DNA of 64,000 nt, taken from positions 107,562,627 through 107,626,626 of the forward strand of contig CM060958.1 in NCBI GenBank assembly GCA_030765055.1, read 5' to 3'. Under the pieces are notes generated by a model. It was given only the letters and a program-made list of their open reading frames with translations. It did no database searches and was not told where the DNA came from. The stretch is from Mantis religiosa. Lineage: Eukaryota; Arthropoda; Insecta; Mantodea; Mantidae. The position numbers and the translations under genes are program-made. Shown one piece after another: positions 20,646 to 29,300 of this stretch. How positions within the stretch are numbered: position 1 is the first letter of the stretch; every line of letters starts with the position of its first letter.

Positions 20646-21872
20646 AAATATCCTGTCACACATGCTACGTATGTCAAACCATGAGAAACACTTCAACACA
20701 GAACTTTGTACCTCCAAGCAGACCCATTATATAAACTTCTTTCATTTCTATTACTATTTTGGTATTTAAAATTACTTTTGTAAACTTTGAGCACCTCTCC
20801 TGCACAATTTTGAGATAGTGACTTAGCAAATTCTGCTTCTGACCACTTCAATTATCAGACAGATTTCTAAACACTAACAGCAAAAATGAACACTCAAAAA
20901 CGCACATCTCAAAAGTATAATCTGGTAGAATCTCATTCCTTCGCGTGTACCTGAACAATTTGTTCTGTAGTGCAACAAATAAATATACTTCCATTTGTTG
21001 TAAAATGAAAAATTTGTATTTATTTTATACACCATTTTATAAACAACTCTTACAGTGGCTTGCTTCTCATCAGCTGCATACGATTGCAGCTCACAAAATT
21101 AAGATCACTGGCCACCCCTGTTATATTCCATAAAATGACAGAAATATGCAGTTCCTCAGAGGTGTCATTTGGTGCAGTAATTCGTTAAAGTTGATATTCT
21201 GGTTTCATACATTGTCATCCGCCCCGAACGCTATTCATTAATTAAAAAAGTATGCATAATTTATTTTTTGAAAGTCGTTTCATAAACTGGTGACTAACGT
21301 ACTTCGTCTGCATTAGCCAGAAAATAATTGTATTATGAAGCCCCAGCTGCTGTGTTGCAGTGATCTAAATTATTATCATATACTTGCCCTTGTCCTTGAG
21401 ACAGTACGAAAAGTTATCGGCCTTCATGAAGCGGCACTGACCCATGAAACTGCATTACTGAATGTATCAAAATGGTCTACTTTGTAAGTATGAATGTAAG
21501 CTGATATTAGTAGCGTCAGTGATGCTAATTTATACGATTTATCAATGATATTCCTGTCTCAAAGCAATAAAGATCTAAAACAACGACATGTTTTAAAGAT
21601 ACCTTACTTAATCTGTATACAGTAGCAGAGAGGATACTTTAGTGTACCCATAAAATTTGTTACCGAGCTGAACATGTATTTTGAAGTCACCCTAAATAAA
21701 AAAGCTTTTTAGAGAAACGTCTCTGTGAAATAATAACACACTATAACAAATATTCTGTCAGATCGAAGATAGGTATTGAAGGAATATGCTTAGGTCAACT
21801 CTCCCACTGAAAATATTTAGTTTGTGACATACAATAGTGGACAAGTATTAGCAATTTTAGTAACTTTTTGTA
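20646..21872. other. Unassigned AT-rich spacer
   Basis: No repeat shared with the rest of the window and no coding motif noticed. Confidence 0.4.
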
Positions 21873-23211
21873 CAGGGTGTATGTAAATGAATATCGGAGT
21901 TTTAAATCTTTATAAAATTTATTACATTTAACTTTCAGTTATAAATGATATGTCAAATGAAAAAGCAACTCAAACAGTTTTACCAAGAACCTTATAAATG
22001 TTCAATATGACCCTTTGTCACACGGCACACATCAAATCTATAGCCAAGTTCTTCCCAAACGTTGATAAGTGTGCATTCAGTAATTGTAGCAACAGCTGCT
22101 TCAATCCGGTTTCTTAATTCAGGGAGGTCAGCTGGTAGCGGAGGCACGTGCACACGATCCCTGATGAAGCTCCAAAGGTAAAAATCACATGGCGTTAGGT
22201 CAGGAGAACGCGGAGGCCATACATAGCAAGCCCTGTCATTGGGGCCCTTGCGGCCTATCCACAGCTCGGGCACAGTGACGTTCAACCAATCGCGTACTTC
22301 GTTATTCAAGCGAAGTGGCTCACCATCTTGGTGGAAAATGAAGCTCTCTAGCTTATTTTCTTCCAACTGAGGGAAGAGCCATTGCTCTTGTGTATCAAGG
22401 TAAGAAGTACCAGTTACAGTAGCTTCACCAAAAAAAGAAGGCCCATAAACTTTTCACCAGGATGCAGCACAAGAAACATTCATTTTAGGGGATTCTCGTT
22501 GCATTCGTACCATCTCGTGAGGATTTTCTGAGCCCCAGATGCGCATATTATGAGTGTTCACAATCCACTAAGGTGAAAGGTCGATTCATCACTGAAGACA
22601 ACACGATCCACAAAATCCTCATCGTCATGAAACGTGTCGTTTGCGAAATTGGCACGTAATCCGTGGTCTGTCGGCTTTAGAGCCTGTAGTAACTGTAAAC
22701 GGTAAGGAAGTAGCCGTAAGCGTTTTCTTACAACTTTCCAAACAGTCAACAAAGGAACTTGCAATTCACGACTAGCCTTCCGGACTGATTTCTTTGGGCT
22801 ACGAGTGAACGACTCTTTCAACAGTCTCTTCACTTACTCTTGGTCGTCTCGTACTCTTCCCTTTACAAAGGCAGCCGGTATCTTCAAACTGATGGTACCA
22901 TCTACGAATGTTATTATCTCTAGGAGGATCACAACCGAACTTAATGCGGAAGGCACGTTGCACAGTAACTACAGATTCGGTCTTTGCAAACTGCAAAACA
23001 CAAAACGCTTTCTGTTTACTAGTCGCCATCTTTGCTACTACCGCTGTCTAGCGGATTGCGGCAGAAACATTGCATGCACATGCGCACTGGTGCCAACAAA
23101 CAAAACTGTTTGTGTTGCTTTTTCATTTGATATATCATTTATAACTGTAAGTTTAATGTAAAAAAATATTATAAAGTGTTAAAGCGCCGATATTCATTTA
23201 TATACACACTG
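21873..23211 (-). mobile_element. IS630-like element with ~110-bp inverted repeats, copy 1
   Basis: The left end begins CAGGGTGTATGTAAATGAAT and the right end is its complement (…ATTCATTTATATACACACTG), each next to TA (21,871-21,872 and 23,212-23,213). The inverted similarity continues ~110 bp inwards, through TTATAAATGATAT and AAAAAGCAACNCAAAC. It encodes one transposase on the minus strand. A second copy in opposite orientation is at 59,134-60,412. Confidence 0.93.
21992..23029 (-). pseudogene. IS630-like (DUF4817-type) transposase
   Basis: Start ATG at 23,029: M-A-T-S-K-Q-K-A-F-C-V-L-Q-F, the DUF4817-type helix-turn-helix with F-G-C-D-P-P and N-I-R-R-W-Y-H-Q-F. A frame change near 22,810 leads into R-K-A-S-R-E-L-Q-V-P and F-S-D-E-S-T-F-H-L-S-G, with the first catalytic Asp. 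Then a gap with stops (22,557-22,370). The last part has F-H-Q-D-G-E-P (second Asp) and W-P-P-R-S-P-D-L-T-P-C-D-F-Y-L-W (third). All three Asp are present, but in separate frames. About 340 residues, family-typical. Confidence 0.9.
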
Positions 23212-23269
23212 TACTTTAAGAAGCATATTCAATACATACGATGACAGTACAACACTGAATTCTCAGGAA

Positions 23270-23790
23270 AAAAACATTTTAATATTTAGTGTGATCTCCC
23301 TTAGCTTCAATTAAGGCCAAAATTCTTCTCGGCATTCCTTGGATTAAGGTTTTGCACAAATCACGAATTTCTTCATCTTCTTTCCACACGGAAACGCTGG
23401 AGTCAATCAGTTAGCCCTCTTGCTTTTACTTTTTGTAGGAAATACGCTACAGATTTTCTGTTGGGATCATGTCTGGACAGTTTGCTCGCCAATTCGATAG
23501 AGATATCCCATGTGTTTTGAGTTTCCCAGTAACACTTGTTGCTCGATGGAGTGGTGGTCCATCTTGCATGAAAATACCATCTTGTAATGTAAAATTATTC
23601 ACTGTACAAGATGCCACAAATACTATCATCGAGCAAAAAGTAACTGAAAAATTCAAAACACATGGGATTTCTCTACTGGAATGGCCAGAAAGCGGTCCAG
23701 ACATGAACATCCCAACAGAAAATCTGTGGCGTGCTCTCAAGGAGAAAAAACAGTGAAACCAAAGGGGACTACCACCAAATTTCAACTGAG
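23270..23790. mobile_element. Fold-back Tc1-like fragment
   Basis: The minus strand (23,600 to 23,275) encodes the Tc1 catalytic and C-terminal part: M-Q-D-G-P-P-L-H-R-A, K-T-H-G-I-S, I-P-T-E-N-L, and W-K-E-D-E-E-I-R-D-L-C-K ending in K-G-D-H-T-K-Y. The plus strand (23,617-23,756) repeats part of it in reverse: F-K-T-H-G-I-S-L-L-E-W, N-I-P-T-E-N-L-W. The arms ~23,487-23,549 and ~23,625-23,720 are inverted copies around a short centre. The Glu in T-E-N-L is retained in both. Confidence 0.8.
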
Positions 23791-24179
23791 TCTTGTAGAA
23801 CTGTACCAGTGCTCTAGTATGTCAGTAACTCGAGGATATTAAGACAGAACGATGAAAGATGGAAGCTGAATGAAATGCGATTTTTAAGGAAGATGAAAGA
23901 ATGTACAAGGAGGGATTGCTTCACATACACAATATAACTTGCAAGGTCAACGACTACAACACAGCTGTTCACGCACGCGAGTTCAATTAACGACTGGCTC
24001 CTTTTGGCGGGCGAGCTCACTTTTTTATAGATTACTAGCATTCAGGAATGTTCTCCAACAATCGAGACGGCTAGAACAAAGAACTAGAACTCTCGAGAAA
24101 TCCGTCTCTTCCCTCCACCATTTCGGCGAGCCACCATATACACACTGCACGCCCGTCCCTTTGAACTAGTCACCGGCGC
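23791..24179 (-). other. LTR-like sequence with TATA motif
   Basis: On the minus strand a TATAAAAAAG near 24,025-24,035 is followed ~30 bp later by CAGTCGTT. A ~40-bp block near 23,930-23,970 resembles 24,315-24,360. This suggests promoter-bearing retroelement sequence, but no boundaries were found. Confidence 0.3.
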
Positions 24180-24753
24180 CGCCTCGATCAACAATGGGCT
24201 CGCGACAATATTGGGACTTTGTGGGTTCCTAGAATTAAAAGGCCGAGTTGCAGAAATTAAAAGTCTCCTTTATTTTCGTAGCAATACACTGTCCAATTGT
24301 CACGTAACAAAATTATATCACATATACACAGTCTTCCAAGGTCGATGACAATAACAAACCGTGACAGCTGATTACATTACCTCTCGTTACAACAACACAG
24401 CTGGCTGTCTCTCATTTCACAACTTGCAGCTCACTCTGTTTACAACTGTCCTGCTGGCGTGTCACAATCCCTTATGTATCACATTCATGATTACCAGACA
24501 GTTCTGTCAATCACTAGATGTTTCTGGAAAACAAGGCATCTAATGACGTAATCCGAATATTCTATCACCTTCGAGAAACGTAACTTAATCTATGCCGGCG
24601 AGTCCTTTACCTCAGTTATCGCTGCCTACCGGCGCTTGTTTACACTAACACCGCTATCATTAACTGCTTAGCAAGGCTCGTTATTACGATGAAACTTTAT
24701 CCGCCGCCTGTTCTCTTATTTATGCCAAAACTTTTATGCTTGTTGCCGTGACA
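24180..24753 (-). mobile_element. Possible second LTR family
   Basis: On the minus strand it starts TGTCACGGCAACAAGC at 24,753, and a late AATAAAGGAGACTTTTAATT (near 24,265) looks like a poly(A) signal preceding U5. The 3' end and target duplication were not found. It abuts a head-less SINE-B copy. Confidence 0.4.
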
Positions 24754-24754
24754 C

Positions 24755-25560
24755 TATGTTGGGTAGTTCAATTACATACCCGGAATTTCCTATTCTTCAT
24801 TTTATCTCCATTATCATTTCACATCATCTCTTATCTGGTGGTCTTTTTCAGGATAGAAGTGTCGGCAAGAGTCTCGGCGCTGCATGGCAGGATGATATAC
24901 TTCTGGTAAACAGTTTCTCCTTCGGTAGGACGATTTCTGGTTTCCGGATCACGGCAGGTAGAATGTTAAATGTTAATATCCAAACGTCCGAAGACGCCGG
25001 TCTCTATCACTCGGGAGACGATGGAGGACTCCGGGGTTCCTTCCTTAGGGCAATACCTAGGGTCGATAAAGCCCCGCCATCAACATCAAGACGGAATGGA
25101 AGTGGGTACACCAATTACGCGCGTCAACCCCGCAGGGAAGACCACTGAATAACCTCGGTGGGGCCACCTGGTGATCTATCACACCTTCTACTAGCTCTGC
25201 AGGCCAGTACCCGGGACATTTTAGGCAACCCTCTATCCCTTTCGGGCGGCCGAGGCCTGGCCGGAGGTATCCGATCTCCAGTGTGTCGCGAACACACTGC
25301 CCCCTCGAGTCCAACCCAATCCGAACACCTCCCAATCAGGGAGTGCGACCTGTTATGCTGGTCTTCGGAGGATTTTCCAACTAGTAAATAGTAGGGACCC
25401 TAACCTGTTTAGTGTCAACTCCTTGAATCGGCCGCCCTCTGTGTTCTCTCACCTCATCCTACCTCCCGGGGATGTTCCACTTGAGTCTAAGGCACAATAA
25501 CCCACAGGTTTCGGTGCCCAATTCCTTCCTTAGTAATCCTAGTCATAATCTCGCGATAAT
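24755..25560 (+). mobile_element. SINE-B variant with a longer middle
   Basis: Body (TTTATCTCCATTATCATTTC, GGATAGAAGTGTCGGCAAGA) from 24,755, and tail (TAGGGACCCTAACCTG, CACCTCATCCTACCTCCCGG, AGTAATCCTAGTC) at 25,390-25,560, both as at 39.2 kb. The intervening 24,935-25,385 is GC-rich and absent from the 39-kb copy, though part resembles the 50.1-kb copy. The tRNA-like head is lost at the junction with the LTR-like sequence. Confidence 0.75.
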
Positions 25561-25975
25561 GCCAGTCAATGAATTTTTGACACTAAAATAGATCAACAAA
25601 GCCTGACTGATGAAAAGTTGAATGGAATAGGGGTCAGTCGAGCCTTGTTCGCAATCAAGGCCGTCATTTTAACACCTGTTGTAACGTAAGCTAAGCACGT
25701 ATGTATGTTTATGCAGCCCTTTTTTGTGACTTCCAGTTACATTGTTCTGACTTGCCGGCTGTTTACACATAATATGTACGCAAAGGTCAAATATGGGTGT
25801 TTTTGCTGTTCGAGAGTGCGCGCTCGTTTAGCGATATGAGGTCAGTAGAGGGAAGGTAAAGCGAACACAGACGAGCAGTTGACGTCTAAAATAGCCAAAC
25901 AGCTGCTTTGTATTTTAAAATGAAGAATGTTTTTAATACCACTTGGAAATCATTTTTACTTCTACTATAAATATA
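25561..25975. other. Unassigned spacer
   Basis: Nothing recognised. Confidence 0.4.
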
Positions 25976-26190
25976 GTGCGATCCATATAAATCTGAACCA
26001 TTTCAAAAGGTCATAACTTTCGAACCAATAATAGGACACATGTGCAGCTTTGGGAGAATATAATACACAATCGGGAGCTTATATTACACTATTTACATCT
26101 GTAACAATAGTTTCGATTTATATTTAGAAGGGGTTTGAAATATTTATAAATTATAAATTAAAAAAATGTGTAAACATTTATGTAACTTTG

Positions 26191-26260
26191 TGATTGGCCG
26201 TAGTAATAATTGTATTACGTAATGTGGTGTCGTAGTTGTGAATCGGCCAATCATATAAAA
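26191..26260 (+). promoter_or_regulatory. LTR promoter block: inverted CCAAT pair, CRE-like sites, TATA box
   Basis: GATTGGCC and GGCCAATC face each other about 50 bp apart, with TTACGTAA between them and TATAAAA immediately after. The same block is at 18,213-18,285 (minus) and 52,663-52,732 (plus), there also with TGACGTAG. It is the best conserved part of the LTR family. Confidence 0.65.
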
Positions 26261-26404
26261 ATAATGTGTGGGTAACGATAGTAACAGAAAAATCAATAAT
26301 CTTCAGAAAGATATATTCTGTAATCTTGATAGTGATGAGTGGACATGCAGGAGTGAGGAATTTTATGTAATTAACGGAGAAAGTAAGGATTTATCGACAT
26401 GCTG

Positions 26405-26663
26405 GAGTTTTTTTTGTTGTTGTTGTAATTTATGTCCTCCAACGTGTTAAGTCATATGGACGATGAATGGAATGGACGAAATGATGCTCAAATGAGTCCG
26501 GGGTCCATGGAGCTTAGAGTTACCCGACATTCGTCTCACAGGATAAGGGGAAATCCCGGAGAAAACCTTATCCAGGTAAAACTCACCCTGACCGAGATTC
26601 GAACTCGGGACCTCTTGAACGTGAGGCAGACATGCTAACACCACCACGCTACCAAGGCGGACT
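26405..26663 (-). mobile_element. SINE-A copy inside the solo LTR
   Basis: Complete body and head (ACGTCCTCCAACG … GAGATTCGAACTCGGG … ACGCTACCAAGGCGG). Short target duplication ATGCTG at 26,399-26,404 and 26,664-26,669. Confidence 0.92.
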
Positions 26664-27039
26664 ATGCTGAAGGGAACCAGCAATGATTGACTAGGAAAGA
26701 AAGTTTGAGTAAAATGTAATCCTTTAATACAATTAAAATATATACATTACGAAATTGAACTTATCCAAATTTTTATTTATGTCACTGGAAACCACACCTG
26801 AAAACGAGAGATCTCATGACTCTTATTTAATCAAACACAATCATCAAGAAACAATTCAAACTACAACGAAGTAACCCTGCTACATCTGGCTTCCCGACTT
26901 GGGTCTTCGAAACAGTCAACGTGCATCCCATCTCCAGCATAGAATTCTTGCTACACATCTCAGAGAAAATGTTGGAAGTGTCCTCCATCAGCATCTATAC
27001 ATGTTTGCACTCGTCTCGCCATATTCTCTGAAGTTTTAC

Positions 27040-27440
27040 GGAGATGATATCGAATTGAGAGAAGGTTATTTCCAGCAAGATGGAACAAGTGTCAGACATC
27101 TAATGACACCATGCAACTTGTAACCAGTTGCTTTGATAATCGAATAATCTCAAAAGGTCTGAGGCCTCCCAGATTCCCCGACCTAACCTCACCGGATTTT
27201 TTCTTGTGGGGATATCTAAAAACAGAGTGTATAATAATAGGTCATGGACAATTGATGTTCTCAAGGAATCCATTTGCACCGAAATAAGTAACATTGGCGA
27301 GGACACTCTCCGTAAAACTTCACAGAGTATGGTGAGGTGAGTGCAAATATGTATAAATGCTGGTGGAGGACGCTTCCAACATTTTCTCTGAGATGTAAAT
27401 AGTGTAATGTAATCTTCTAATTGTGTATTATATTCTCCCA
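27040..27440 (+). pseudogene. M2 transposase C-terminal half, frameshifted
   Basis: Plus-strand pieces: E-L-R-E-G-Y-F-Q-Q-D-G (second catalytic Asp), then, after frameshifts, P-P-R-F-P-D-L-T-S-P-D-F-F-L-W-G-Y-L-K and, in the right arm, R-K-T-S-Q-S-M-V-R and G-G-R-F-Q-H-F-L, the protein's end. IS630-Tc1-mariner superfamily. It starts abruptly at the internal junction (…TACGGAGATGATATCG), which is the same in the 7.97-kb copy. Confidence 0.8.
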
Positions 27441-27809
27441 AAGTTGCACGTGTGTCCTATTATTGGTTCTTGAACTGGTTCAGGTTTATATGGATCGCAC
27501 TAGGAGGAAGTCAGTTCAGGTTACTAACTCATTAACACATATTTTTGTGATTCTGCTCATGGAGAGTGCAATGATGCTTTATCATTGAGGATGTGACTTG
27601 TAAATTCGCATAAGATGCAGACAATTTTTGAACGCAGTCTTGGTTTTGAAGACATAAAACTCATGTGTTCATTATTTCAAAGAGATAAAAATATATTAAG
27701 TTGTCTCATAATTATTGTCGGATTTTCTCTCTCCATTTTGGTGTTCTGGCAAATGTATTGGGTTACTTTGGTTTGGTAATGCTATTCACAGGAAGTCATA
27801 GCTACTGTT

Positions 27810-28760
27810 GTGTACATTGCGAGCATGTATCAGTCTTCATTTGTTAAAAACGATTACAAAATGGAGATAACAAAGTTTGAACTTAGAGTACTTCTAAAAC
27901 ATTACTGGAAACAAGATTATAAAGTCGCTGCCACAGCTCGAAGAATATGTGAAGTGGAAGTAGGTGTCGTTAGTGACCGTATGGCACAACGATGGTTCCA
28001 ACGTTTCAACAATGGAGACGAAAACACTAAAGATTTGCCACGTCCTGGAAGACCTAAAGTATGAAATATTGAGGATACACGCCAAGAGTGCGAGAAAATC
28101 CGCAAGAAAGTAACCGTAGCTTTCAGAACTTGGTGAATCAAAAGACAGCACACATCGCCACATTAAGACACTTGCAATATCATAGAGAAGCTGTAGATGT
28201 GTACCTCATAAACTGACACCTCAACAGCCTGAATGTAGAATGGATATTTGTCGTCAACTTATCCCTAATCCCATGGATGATAGATTTGTCAGGAGAATTG
28301 TCACTTGTGATGAAAAATGGGTATATTACCGAAATCCTGATGTCTCAATACAGTGGCTTGATCCCCGTCAACCTGCCAAAGTCATCGTTAAAAAAAGTCA
28401 GTTCGGCCTCAAAGTAATGTTGTGTGTCTAATGGAATTTTGAAGGTGTGATTCCAAACTGGCGGGCGACTGAAGCGGATCTTTACTGTCAACAACTGGAA
28501 CGAGTTTCCGAAATTTTGAGACGGAGATACCCAGCACTAGTTAACCTTAGTAGAGTTGTATTGCAACAGGACAATGCAACACCCCATACTGCACGAACAA
28601 CCATGGAAAAATATAAGGAATTGGAAGGAATCGAACTGCTACCACACCCATCATACAGCCCTGGTCTCGTCCTATCAGATTACACTGGGAAACAACGAAA
28701 ATGTTTCTGGCTTAAAAATAGCGAATTTTCATGTATTTGCATCTGCTGAATTCAAAAAAT
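27810..28760 (+). pseudogene. Mariner transposase, several frameshifts
   Basis: The N-terminal domain (27,858-28,064) has F-E-L-R-V-L-L-K-H-Y-W-K, A-A-T-A-R-R-I-C-E-V and W-F-Q-R-F-N-N-G-D. After a stop at 28,065 and a damaged 150 bp, the core resumes at 28,240: V-T-C-D-E-K-W-V-Y-Y (first Asp), W-L-D-P-R-Q-P-A-K, V-M-L-C-V then TAA. The frame goes on at 28,447 with L-Q-Q-D-N-A-T-P-H-T-A (second Asp) and H-P-S-Y-S-P-G-L-V-L-S-D-Y, in which the S-P-D-L Asp is Gly but the final S-D-Y Asp remains. It ends abruptly near 28,700 and lacks the usual C-terminus. Confidence 0.88.
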
Positions 28761-28888
28761 GGTAGATTAGCTCTAGTTTTGAAGATAAAGTGACATTTGA
28801 AATTTTAGAGTGATTATTTTAAATTTGGGGGAATTTTTGGGGGGAGTTGGCACACCTGTCAAATAACAAAACTAACTCAGAGAGAAAT

Positions 28889-29300
28889 TTTGGACATTAA
28901 GTGATGCAAAGGCTAAAGAAGGCATTTTTGTCGGACCACAAATAAGAGAACTTATAAAGGATTCTGCATTTGCCCAAATTTTGGAGGGGAAAGAAAAGGA
29001 AAATTGGGAAGCCTTCAAGGGTGTTGTTCGTGGATTTTTATGCAACAAAAGAGATGAAAACTACAAGCTGCTGCAAAAATACCGTAACCTTGGATGCAAC
29101 ATGTCCCTTAAGATCCATTTTCTCCATTCCCACCTAGACTTTTTCCCTCCTAGTTGTGGAGCTGTTAGTGATGAACATGGGGAGAGATTCCACCAGGGCA
29201 TTTCTGTCATGAGACAAAGATATCACAGTAATTGGAATGAAGTAATGCTTGCGGATTACTGTTGGTCATTGTATAGAGATTCTGCGGAACACCATCACAA
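28889..29300 (+). pseudogene. Transposon ORF C-terminal fragment, superfamily unsure
   Basis: The open frame reads L-S-D-A-K-A-K-E-G-I-F-V-G-P-Q-I-R-E-L, then M-S-L-K-I-H-F-L-H-S-H-L-D-F-F-P, S-D-E-H-G-E-R-F-H-Q, M-L-A-D-Y-C-W. I know this combination as a repeated, usually 'uncharacterised', arthropod and hydrozoan protein family of transposon-like distribution, but cannot name its superfamily. There is no start codon in frame, and the frame runs into SINE-B at about 29,282-29,305, so it is a 3' fragment. Confidence 0.6.

Larger units (their letters stand above)
26100..26955 (+). mobile_element. Solo LTR, copy 2, with nested SINE-A
   Basis: Begins TGTAACAATAG and ends TTCTTGCTACA, flanked by CATC at 26,096-26,099 and 26,956-26,959. 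Removing it restores the M2 arm as seen in the M2 copy at 7.86 kb. The promoter block is at 26,191-26,260 (inverted CCAAT pair, TTACGTAA, TATAAAA at 26,254-26,260). The 3' two-thirds differs from the other copies. The SINE-A at 26,405-26,663 accounts for ~265 bp. Confidence 0.88.
25976..27500 (+). mobile_element. M2 fold-back element, complete ends, split by an LTR
   Basis: TA at 25,974-25,975 and 27,501-27,502. Termini GTGCGATCCATATAAA and its complement. Inverted arms of ~210 bp: 25,976-26,099 plus 26,956-27,045 on the left and ~27,295-27,500 on the right. Without the LTR and its 4-bp duplication the element is ~665 bp. The plus-strand interior encodes only part of a transposase. The right arm is the sense C-terminal coding end, the left arm its antisense. 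Confidence 0.88.

Noticed and set aside
26590..26660. tRNA genes at each GAGATTCGAACTCGGG site (several positions)
   Set aside because: These are SINE-A heads: only the B-box half is tRNA-like, no full cloverleaf, and the body continues into the SINE.
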